Of a DNA stretch of 13,593 nucleotides, positions 1 through 7,072 are shown one piece after another. Both the position numbers and the translations under genes were made by a program. The DNA is taken from NCBI GenBank assembly GCA_003518245.1, contig DOZA01000027.1, forward strand, positions 1 through 13,593, in the 5' to 3' direction. Under the pieces are notes generated by a model, which saw only the letters and a program-made list of their open reading frames with translations, was not told where the DNA came from and did no database searches. Each line of letters begins with the position of its first letter. Position 1 is the first letter of the stretch. This DNA comes from Bacteroidales bacterium. Lineage in GTDB: Bacteria > Bacteroidota > Bacteroidia > Bacteroidales > VadinHA17.

Positions 1-27
1 ACTTATTCTCAACTTCTCTCAACTCTT

Positions 28-1443
28 TTAATACCTGTAATGATCAGGTTTATAAGGCCCTCCGGGTTTTACACCCAGGTATTTTGATTGTTTCTCTGTG
101 AGTTTTGTAAGCTTAACTCCCAACTGCTCAAGGTGTAGCCTTGCTACTTCTTCATCAAGGTATTTAGACAGGGTATAAACTCCAAGTTTATAATCTTTAT
201 TCCACAGATCCATCTGGGCCAGTGTCTGGTTGCTGAATGAATTGCTCATAACAAATGAGGAATGGCCGGTAGCGCATCCAAGGTTCACCAGTCTGCCTTC
301 AGCCAGCATGTAAATAGAGTGTCCGTCAGGAAACTTAAATTCATCAACCTGAGGCTTAACATTAATTTTCTCTACTCCCGGGGTTGACTCAAGAAGGTCA
401 ACCTGTATCTCATTATCAAAATGACCTATATTACATACTATAGTCTGGTCTCTCATCTTCGACATATGTTCAACAGTAATGACATCGGTATTACCTGTTG
501 CCGTAACATATATATTACCATATCCATATGTCTCTTCAACAGTTTTGACTTCAAAGCCTTCCATAGCTGCCTGCAAAGCACATATAGGATCGATCTCGGT
601 AACGATAACGCGTGCACCATAGGATCTCATCGACTGGGCACATCCTTTACCAACATCACCATACCCACATACAACAACAATCTTACCTGCAATCATAACA
701 TCCGTTGCACGCTTAAGTCCATCAGCCAGTGATTCCCGGCAGCCATAAAGGTTATCAAACTTTGATTTTGTGACGGAGTCATTTACGTTAATAGCAGGAG
801 CCAGCAGTGTCCTGTCTTTTTGTTTCTGGTATAACCTGTTTACACCTGTCGTTGTTTCTTCAGAGATACCTTTAAGTTCTTTTACTACACGGTGCCATTT
901 CCCGGGGTCCTGTTTAAGAATTCTTTTCAATGTATCATTAACAATTCCTTCCTCCCTGCTTGATGGTTTTACATCCAGGCTTTGCGGATCTTCTTCACCG
1001 TAATAACCCTTATGTACCAGCAGTGTTGCATCTCCTCCATCATCCACAATAAGGTTAGGGCCCTTCCCGTCAGGGAAAGAAAGAGCCTGGACAGTACACC
1101 ACCAGTATTCCTCCAGTGTTTCACCCTTCCATGCAAACACAGGTATTCCTCTTGCTGCGATAGCTGCTGCAGCATGATCCTGGGTAGAAAAAATATTACA
1201 GCTCGACCACCTTATATCTGCCCCTAGTTCAGCCAGTGTTTTAATTAATACCGCTGTCTGAATAGTCATATGCAGCGATCCGGTTACTCGTGCTCCTGCC
1301 AGGGGTTTCTCACCTGAATATTTTTTACGCATAGCCATCAGTCCCGGCATTTCTTTTTCAGCTATTTCTATCTCTTTCCTCCCGAACCCGGCAAGATTAA
1401 TATCCTTTATTTTATATGGTATTGTTTGAATTAGTTCAGCCAT
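28..1443 (-). CDS. ahcY: Adenosylhomocysteinase (S-adenosyl-L-homocysteine hydrolase)
   Basis: This cytosolic enzyme reversibly splits S-adenosylhomocysteine into adenosine and homocysteine, clearing the product that inhibits SAM-dependent methyltransferases. The 471-residue protein is full length for the bacterial form, which carries about 40 residues more than the mammalian one; the extra segment lies near residues 150-190. Visible landmarks are TGSLHMT (54-60), [13 protein letters not shown] (82-94), the [11 protein letters not shown] segment (221-231) with the catalytic Lys226 and Asp230, Cys235 in NLYGCRES, the NAD-binding GYGDVGKG loop (260-267), and the C-terminal KPDHYRY, which in this family reaches into the NAD site of the neighbouring subunit. 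The ATG start has no Shine-Dalgarno sequence, as is common in Bacteroidota. It lies 57 bases downstream of ribF on the same strand, but a promoter candidate in that gap suggests separate transcription. Identity is very secure. Confidence 0.98.
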   Translation of the reverse strand: MAELIQTIPYKIKDINLAGFGRKEIEIAEKEMPGLMAMRKKYSGEKPLAGARVTGSLHMTIQTAVLIKTLAELGADIRWSSCNIFSTQDHAAAAIAARGIPVFAWKGETLEEYWWCTVQALSFPDGKGPNLIVDDGGDATLLVHKGYYGEEDPQSLDVKPSSREEGIVNDTLKRILKQDPGKWHRVVKELKGISEETTTGVNRLYQKQKDRTLLAPAINVNDSVTKSKFDNLYGCRESLADGLKRATDVMIAGKIVVVCGYGDVGKGCAQSMRSYGARVIVTEIDPICALQAAMEGFEVKTVEETYGYGNIYVTATGNTDVITVEHMSKMRDQTIVCNIGHFDNEIQVDLLESTPGVEKINVKPQVDEFKFPDGHSIYMLAEGRLVNLGCATGHSSFVMSNSFSNQTLAQMDLWNKDYKLGVYTLSKYLDEEVARLHLEQLGVKLTKLTEKQSKYLGVKPGGPYKPDHYRY

Positions 1444-1466
1444 AATTTACTTATTTTTAAGGTATG

Positions 1467-1498
1467 CGAAGATACAAAAAATAGGGCTATACAGCAAA
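1467..1498 (-). promoter_or_regulatory. Bacteroidota-type promoter candidate for ahcY
   Basis: Read on the minus strand, TTTG (1498-1495) is followed after 20 bases by TATCTTCG (1474-1467). The Bacteroidota sigma-ABfr consensus is TTTG, 19-21 bases, TAnnTTTG, so this matches at all positions but one. Transcription would begin near 1460, leaving a leader of roughly 17 bases before the ahcY ATG. The spacing and position are what make it credible; start-site data are absent. Confidence 0.55.
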
Positions 1499-1500
1499 AC

Positions 1501-2433
1501 CTACAGCGACAGGAGCCTCAGAGCTTCAGCTTTATCTTTATCTATCTGTTTAAGCAAGTCTCCCTTTGATCCAAACTTCCTGTCTCCCCTCAACCGGTGT
1601 ATAAATCTAACAGTAATATCCTTTTCATATATATCATCTTCGAAATCAAAAATATTAACTTCAACAGTACGTTTGCCGCTATCTCCTTCTATAGTGGAGC
1701 GGGGACCTATATATAACATTGCTTTAAAATGAGATGATCCCAATACGACCTCAACTGCATACACACCGTCGGCGGGGATAAGTTTATATGGATAATCAGA
1801 TTCTATATTAGCTGTAGGGTACCCCAACATCCTGCCTATTTTCTTACCTTGGATGACTTTCCCTTTTAAAAGGTAAGGATACCCAAGAAGACTATTGGCT
1901 TTTTCAAGCTCACCTTCGGTAATTAATTCCCTGATAAGGGTTGAACTGATAACTTCATCCTTTTCTTTCAGTGCTTTCATCCTTTCAACTCCAAAGCTAT
2001 ACCTGGCAGCATATTCAGTAATAGTGGCAGCATCCCCATAGCCTCGATAACCGAAGTGATGATCAAAGCCCATAATGAGGTGTCCCACACCAATTATATC
2101 TACCAGGTATTTCTTAACAAAATCACAGGCCTCCATTTTGCTTAATTCAATGAAAAAAGGAATTACAATTAATTTGTCTATTCCGGCTTCTTCAATCAAG
2201 CCCAATTTTTCATCAAGGCTTGATAAAAAACGTAATGAGCCACCGTTCCCTGATAATACTATACGCGGATGAGGGTCAAACGTCATTACTACCGAATCGG
2301 TACCCAGGCTCCGGGCCTTATTTGTCACCGAGTTGAGCAGTGCTCGATGTCCCCTGTGAACACCATCAAATATGCCCAGTGTTAATACCGGTTTATCTGA
2401 CTTAAATTCCCTATGACCGAAATATGTTTCCAA
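1501..2433 (-). CDS. ribF: Bifunctional riboflavin kinase / FAD synthetase
   Basis: This cytosolic enzyme phosphorylates riboflavin to FMN and adenylylates FMN to FAD. The 310-residue length is normal for RibF. The N-terminal nucleotidyltransferase domain (about 1-180) shows GIFDGVHRGH (20-29), TFDPHP (51-56), MGFDHHFG (121-128) and ISSTLIREL (162-170). The C-terminal riboflavin kinase domain (about 185-310) shows GRMLGYPTANI (200-210) and VEVNIFDF (257-264) with the family's conserved Glu258. The start codon is TTG, placed directly after an in-frame TAA; no in-frame ATG occurs before Met50, which lies beyond the essential FDGVHRGH motif, so TTG is the only sensible start. It runs toward ahcY with a 57-base gap and away from the hydrolase gene across a 150-base divergent region. 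Confidence 0.96.
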   Translation of the reverse strand: METYFGHREFKSDKPVLTLGIFDGVHRGHRALLNSVTNKARSLGTDSVVMTFDPHPRIVLSGNGGSLRFLSSLDEKLGLIEEAGIDKLIVIPFFIELSKMEACDFVKKYLVDIIGVGHLIMGFDHHFGYRGYGDAATITEYAARYSFGVERMKALKEKDEVISSTLIRELITEGELEKANSLLGYPYLLKGKVIQGKKIGRMLGYPTANIESDYPYKLIPADGVYAVEVVLGSSHFKAMLYIGPRSTIEGDSGKRTVEVNIFDFEDDIYEKDITVRFIHRLRGDRKFGSKGDLLKQIDKDKAEALRLLSL

Positions 2434-2436
2434 TTA
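2431..2436 (-). promoter_or_regulatory. TAA-TTG: upstream stop and rare TTG start of ribF
   Basis: On the minus strand the in-frame codons here read TAA then TTG. The stop blocks any longer N-terminus and the next in-frame ATG is at codon 50, inside the catalytic domain. TTG is a weak initiator, so it may keep RibF synthesis low. No clear Shine-Dalgarno sequence precedes it; the upstream stretch is A/T-rich. Confidence 0.7.
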
Positions 2437-2583
2437 AATGTTTTTTACGATGGCAAAAATAGTAAAGGCAGTGATATCATGAAATAAATTAAACAGAACT
2501 GTTCAGAAATTATTATCTTTAAAAATATCTATTTAGATCCATATTCTTAGTTATATTGCTGTAAAATAATTATTTACCAAAAC
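2434..2583. promoter_or_regulatory. Divergent intergenic region between ribF and the hydrolase gene
   Basis: This 150-base, strongly AT-rich gap serves outward promoters for ribF (minus) and the hydrolase-glgB pair (plus). For the plus strand the best -7 candidate is TATCTTTA (2514-2521), one base off TAnnTTTG, but I see no TTTG at the right distance upstream, so that promoter is uncertain. Short dyads include TGATATCA (2472-2479), AACAG-aa-CTGTT (2492-2503), ATCTA-tt-TAGAT (2527-2538) and GTAAA-N7-TTTAC (2561-2577), the last just before the hydrolase ATG. Each is short enough to occur by chance in AT-rich DNA. No riboswitch, including an FMN element for ribF, is recognisable. Confidence 0.5.
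2454..2484 (-). promoter_or_regulatory. Bacteroidota-type promoter candidate for ribF
   Basis: On the minus strand TATTTTTG (2461-2454) matches the -7 consensus TAnnTTTG exactly. Nineteen bases upstream lies TTTC (2484-2481), a one-base mismatch to the -33 TTTG. Transcription would start near 2447, giving a short leader of about 14 bases before the TTG start. The 8-base palindrome TGATATCA (2472-2479) falls inside the spacer, where a repressor could act, though this is speculation. Confidence 0.45.
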
Positions 2584-5031
2584 ATGAAAATCAAAGTTCT
2601 ACTAATAATCCTGCTTGCCGCCGCACCGGGCATTATTGAATCCCAGTCTCCCGGGGTGACAACATTTACCGAGGGTTTGATAATACAGAATGGCGTAATA
2701 TATGGCAGGAATAATTTCGTTAATGATCCCCAGGCTGTTGATATTATTAATGAACGCTTTAAAAGGCCTTCTGCAGGGTTAATATCAGGTAGAACACCCT
2801 CAGGAGAGGATGCAGTATGGACCAGGATTACTGCCGGTGAAAAAGGATATTTCAGATCAGAAAAATTAAGGGGAGGTGCTCTTTATATTGAATATAACAG
2901 TCCTGTAGAAAAGGTAATGTTACTAAAATCCAGCGGCCACACCATGGTTTTTGTTAATGGTGAACCGAGGGAAGGAGATCACTATGACTTTAACTTTTCA
3001 ATGCATGCTGTATTAATAAAAAAAGGGCTTAACCAGTTTTATTTTACCAACGGTCGTTATACCAGGATTAAAGCATCACTTGAAGAAGTAAGTTCGGAGA
3101 TAATTATAAAAAAGAAAGATCTTACTCTACCTGATCTTGTTATTGAGGAACCCGGTTTTAAATGGGCCGGAGTAACACTTATTAATGCCGGCAAAAAAAA
3201 TGTTCAAGGACTGAAGATAAGGTGCACGGTCAGGGATAATACAATGACAACTGAGCTTCCTCACATTGAAATGTTTACCTCCCGAAGGGTAAACTTTATG
3301 ATCCCCGTGCCCGAAGGTATGGAAGCAGGGGAAGAAGATGTGATGATAGAAATACTCTCAGAAGCCGGTAAAATATATGATAGTTATGTATTCAGTATAA
3401 AGAGTAAACCTTTCGCCCTTAACCATGACCGTACTTTCATCAGCAATATTGATGGCAGTGTTCAGTATTACAGTGTCACTCCGGGGACCAAACCGGTGAA
3501 GAAAGATCAGGCCCTGATTCTTTCGGTTCATGGTGCAGGTGTACAGGCCAGGAACCAGGCATGGACATACGAACCTAAAGACTGGGGGCATATTATAGCC
3601 CCAACAAACAGGGGCCCCTTTGGCTTTGCATGGGAAGACTGGGGAAGACTGGATGCTCTTGAAGTTCTTGATCAGGGTAAAAAACTGTTTGAAACCAGGA
3701 ATGATCTGACATTCCTTACAGGCCACTCGATGGGAGGCCATGGTACATGGTACCTGGGTGCCACATATCCTGACATGTTCGCGGCCATAGCCCCTTGTGC
3801 CGGTTACCCCGACCTGTTGAATTATGCCACGAGGCAAGCAGGGAAAAACGAGAATGGAGAAATGGTTCAAATGTTTATTAGAGCTGGTAATCCAAGCCGT
3901 ACACTTAAGTTAGCTCGTAACTATGCTCACCATGGTGTATTTGTTTATCATGGTGATGCTGATCCTACTGTAAGTGTGGAACAGGCTCGCAGGATGAAAA
4001 AGGTACTGGGTGATTTCCATCCCGATTTTACATATTATGAATATCCCGGTGGAACACACTGGTATGGTGATATTTCAATGGACTGGCCACCGATATTTGA
4101 TTATTTTAAACTCCATAGTATACCCTCATCTCATGAAGTGAGAAAAATTGAATTTTATACTGCCAATCCCGGTGTTTCAGCTTACTCGCACTGGGCAACA
4201 ATATACCAACAGATAAAACCATTTAAGATAAGCAGTATTGAAGCACTTATTGGAAAAGATTCTTCAGAGGTCATATTACATACTGATAATATACTTACCC
4301 TTGGCTTAAGACTGACCGACATGGGTATTATATTCCCCCTTACAATAACAATTGATGGCCAGAAGCTGATAATAGAACAGGCAGGTAAGGGTAAATATCA
4401 TTACCTGAAAATAAATAATGGACAATGGGTCCATGCCTCAAAGCCAGGTATTGATGAGAAAGGCCCTGAGAGATATGGTGGATTTAAAGATGCTTTCAGG
4501 AATAACATGGTTTTTGTTTATGGTACAAAGGGCAGCCGTGAAGAGAACAGGTGGAACTATCTTAAAGCACGGTTTGATGCTGAAACATTTTCATACAGGG
4601 GTAATGGCTCGGTTGAAATAATTACCGACAGGCAATTCCGGGATGGCAATTTCCAGGGAAGGAATATTATTATATACGGTAATGCCGACAATAACCTGGC
4701 CTGGGATATCCTACTTGCCGAAAGCCCTGTAAGTATATCTAATAACAAGCTGGTTATTGGTGACAGGACTATTACCGGAGATGATATTGCATGTTATTTT
4801 ATCAGGCCGGTTGAGGGTTCCGAAAAAAATTCGGTCGGTATTGTTGCCGGTACCGGGATTAAAGGTATGAGGGCTGCATATCCTAACCAGTATTTCATTG
4901 CAGGTTCCTCATTTCCCGATCTAACAATATTCAGAATGCCAGTTGCCAATGAGGGATATGAAGCTGTGGAATGTGCCGGTTTTTTCGGGTATGACTGGAG
5001 TGTAAAAACAGGAGATTTCAAATGGAAATAA
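2584..5031 (+). CDS. Secreted prolyl-oligopeptidase-like alpha/beta hydrolase with C-terminal beta-rich region
   Basis: An 815-residue exported serine hydrolase. Residues 1-20 form a Sec signal peptide (Lys2 and Lys4, then the hydrophobic stretch 5-18, with cleavage near 20); there is no lipobox cysteine, so a periplasmic or secreted location is likely. Residues 21-300 look like a beta-rich N-terminal domain. The alpha/beta hydrolase domain (about 305-515) has the oxyanion-region HGAG (316-319), nucleophile Ser382 in GHSMGG, Asp460 in HGDADPTV and His492 in GGTHWYGD, a complete triad. Residues 520-815 are another beta-rich region that I do not recognise. The nearest general class is the S9-like peptidase and carbohydrate esterase group; the substrate cannot be told from sequence. 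Its stop is 13 bases before the glgB start, so the two are probably cotranscribed, which is odd because GlgB is cytoplasmic. The ATG start is fixed by the signal peptide beginning there. Confidence 0.85.
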   Translation: MKIKVLLIILLAAAPGIIESQSPGVTTFTEGLIIQNGVIYGRNNFVNDPQAVDIINERFKRPSAGLISGRTPSGEDAVWTRITAGEKGYFRSEKLRGGALYIEYNSPVEKVMLLKSSGHTMVFVNGEPREGDHYDFNFSMHAVLIKKGLNQFYFTNGRYTRIKASLEEVSSEIIIKKKDLTLPDLVIEEPGFKWAGVTLINAGKKNVQGLKIRCTVRDNTMTTELPHIEMFTSRRVNFMIPVPEGMEAGEEDVMIEILSEAGKIYDSYVFSIKSKPFALNHDRTFISNIDGSVQYYSVTPGTKPVKKDQALILSVHGAGVQARNQAWTYEPKDWGHIIAPTNRGPFGFAWEDWGRLDALEVLDQGKKLFETRNDLTFLTGHSMGGHGTWYLGATYPDMFAAIAPCAGYPDLLNYATRQAGKNENGEMVQMFIRAGNPSRTLKLARNYAHHGVFVYHGDADPTVSVEQARRMKKVLGDFHPDFTYYEYPGGTHWYGDISMDWPPIFDYFKLHSIPSSHEVRKIEFYTANPGVSAYSHWATIYQQIKPFKISSIEALIGKDSSEVILHTDNILTLGLRLTDMGIIFPLTITIDGQKLIIEQAGKGKYHYLKINNGQWVHASKPGIDEKGPERYGGFKDAFRNNMVFVYGTKGSREENRWNYLKARFDAETFSYRGNGSVEIITDRQFRDGNFQGRNIIIYGNADNNLAWDILLAESPVSISNNKLVIGDRTITGDDIACYFIRPVEGSEKNSVGIVAGTGIKGMRAAYPNQYFIAGSSFPDLTIFRMPVANEGYEAVECAGFFGYDWSVKTGDFKWK

Positions 5032-5044
5032 ATAATCCGAATAA

Positions 5045-7072
5045 ATGAAATCAGGCGAATACTACCTCAAAGACCCATGGCTGGAACCTTATTACAACAT
5101 CTTTAAAGAGAGGCAGCGTGCATACGAAAACAAGCTGGAGGAATTAACCTGGGGAAAAGATATTGTCTCTTTTGCTTCAGGTCATTATTATTATGGAATG
5201 CATTTAATTGATGACTCACTTGTTTTCAGGGAGTGGGCCCCAAATGCCGACGATATTTACCTGGTAGGTACTTTTAACCAATGGAGAGAAAGGCAGGAAT
5301 ATGCACTAAAAAGGATTAACAGGGAAGGTGACTGGGAGATAAAGCTGCCGGCTGAGATAATAAGGCATGGTGAGCTTTATAAACTTTCAATACACTGGAA
5401 TGGAGGATCGGGAGAAAGAATACCCTCATATGCCAGAACCCTTGTACAGGATGAAGAAACAAAGATTTTTTCTTGCAGGCACTGGCTCCCCTATGAAAAG
5501 TATCAATGGAAGCATCCTGATTACAACCCTGGTAACAGGCATCCCCTGATATATGAATGCCATGTGGGTATGTCTTCTGAAGAGGAAAAAACATCCACAT
5601 TCGATGAATTCAGGAAGAAGGTGCTTCCACGCATATCAAAGAACGGATATAATACGATACAGCTGATGGCCATACAGGAACATCCATATTACGGTTCTTT
5701 TGGCTACCATGTCTCAAATTTCTTTGCTGTTTCGTCAAGGTTTGGAACACCGGATGATCTTAAAGCCCTCATTGACGAGGCTCATAGTCTTGATATAGCA
5801 GTAATAATTGATCTTGTACACTCGCATTCAGTAAGTAATATTAACGAAGGACTGGGGCTGTTCGACGGAAATCCAGCCCAGTATTTCCATTCTAATGAGA
5901 GGAGGGTACATGTGGCATGGAATTCACTATGCTTTGATTATGGTAAAAACCATATCATACATTTCCTGTTATCAAATATAAGATACTGGATGGAGGAATA
6001 TAAGATTGATGGTTTCAGGTTTGACGGTGTCACAAGCATGATTTACTATGACCATGGTCTTGAAAGAGACTTCACTTCTTATGACATGTATTTTGACAAT
6101 GGGCAGGATGAAGATGCACTTATCTATCTGAAACTGGCAAATAAACTTGTTCATACCATTAAACCGTCAGCCATCACCATAGCTGAAGAGATGAGCGGAA
6201 TGCCAGGAATGGCATGCGATATTGAATCGGGAGGTACAGGATTTGACCTGCGGCTGGCAATGGGTATCCCTGATTACTGGATAAAAATTATTAAAGAACA
6301 GCAGGACGAAGAATGGAATATGGACGCGCTGTTTCACGAACTCACAAGCCATAGGGCAGAAGAAAGAACTGTATCATACTGCGAATCGCATGATCAGGCC
6401 CTGGTGGGTGATAAGACCCTGATATTCAGGCTGGCCGACGCTGAGATGTACTGGAATATGGGTAAGAAGATTGAAAGCCTTAATATCGACAGGGCAATAG
6501 CATTGCATAAAATGATAAGACTCATAACTATTTCAACAGCCAATGCTGCCTACCTGAATTTTATGGGCAATGAGTTCGGGCATCCTGAATGGATAGATTT
6601 TCCTCGCGAGGGGAATAACTGGAGTTATAAATATGCAAGAAGACAATGGAGCCTGGCTGAAAATAGCGATCTTAAATATCATTACCTGTATGACTTTGAC
6701 AGGGAAATGATCGACTTTATCAGTAAGTCTGATGTTCTCTCATTTAAACCTGTTGAAAAAATATACAGTCATAATGATAACAATATTCTTGTTTTCACCA
6801 GGGGTGACTATATGTTTGTATTTAATTTTCACCCATCTATCTCTTTCACTGATTACAGGATACCGGTCACAGGGAGGTATATCATAGTATTTGATACCGA
6901 TCACAGAAGATTCGGCGGCTATGACCGCATCGACAGAAATATGGTTTATATATCTTCACGTGCTGAAGGCGAAAAGCTTAATTCACCATTAGAAATAAGT
7001 CTATATATACCCTCACGGACAGCTATAATATACAAAATGGCACCTGTGACGCGTATTAATCAATCCACTTGA
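5045..7072 (+). CDS. glgB: 1,4-alpha-glucan branching enzyme, eukaryotic-type GH13
   Basis: This cytoplasmic enzyme cuts alpha-1,4-glucan chains and rejoins them through alpha-1,6 bonds to make glycogen branches. The 675-residue protein has an N-terminal helix and CBM48-like domain (about 1-150, with FREWAPNADDIYLVGTFNQW at 61-80), a GH13 barrel (about 165-540), and a C-terminal beta domain (about 565-665). GH13 landmarks are DLVHSH (256-261), the nucleophile Asp327 in GFRFDGVTSM, the acid Glu381 in IAEEMSGMP, and the transition-state Asp450 in ESHDQALVGDK. The overall wording, such as YECHVGMSSEE (170-180) and FMGNEFGHPEWIDFPREGN (506-524), matches subfamily GH13_8 of eukaryotes and Bacteroidota, not the E. 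coli type. It follows the hydrolase by 13 bases. Its last 17 bases overlap the end of the convergent synthase-phosphorylase gene. Confidence 0.96.
   Translation: MKSGEYYLKDPWLEPYYNIFKERQRAYENKLEELTWGKDIVSFASGHYYYGMHLIDDSLVFREWAPNADDIYLVGTFNQWRERQEYALKRINREGDWEIKLPAEIIRHGELYKLSIHWNGGSGERIPSYARTLVQDEETKIFSCRHWLPYEKYQWKHPDYNPGNRHPLIYECHVGMSSEEEKTSTFDEFRKKVLPRISKNGYNTIQLMAIQEHPYYGSFGYHVSNFFAVSSRFGTPDDLKALIDEAHSLDIAVIIDLVHSHSVSNINEGLGLFDGNPAQYFHSNERRVHVAWNSLCFDYGKNHIIHFLLSNIRYWMEEYKIDGFRFDGVTSMIYYDHGLERDFTSYDMYFDNGQDEDALIYLKLANKLVHTIKPSAITIAEEMSGMPGMACDIESGGTGFDLRLAMGIPDYWIKIIKEQQDEEWNMDALFHELTSHRAEERTVSYCESHDQALVGDKTLIFRLADAEMYWNMGKKIESLNIDRAIALHKMIRLITISTANAAYLNFMGNEFGHPEWIDFPREGNNWSYKYARRQWSLAENSDLKYHYLYDFDREMIDFISKSDVLSFKPVEKIYSHNDNNILVFTRGDYMFVFNFHPSISFTDYRIPVTGRYIIVFDTDHRRFGGYDRIDRNMVYISSRAEGEKLNSPLEISLYIPSRTAIIYKMAPVTRINQST

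Noticed and set aside
1475..1483. TATTTTTTG on the minus strand as the ahcY -7 element
   Set aside because: It has a three-base gap inside the motif and no TTTG at 19-21 bases upstream, while TATCTTCG at 1467-1474 has both the right form and the right spacing.
2434..2583. Possible FMN riboswitch upstream of ribF
   Set aside because: The likely leader is only about 14 bases, and none of the conserved GC-rich paired segments of that riboswitch class is visible.
3358..3870. 170-codon open frame on the minus strand inside the hydrolase gene
   Set aside because: It lies wholly antisense to the conserved catalytic domain (the Ser382 region), has no recognisable motif or promoter, and is best explained as a shadow of the real frame.
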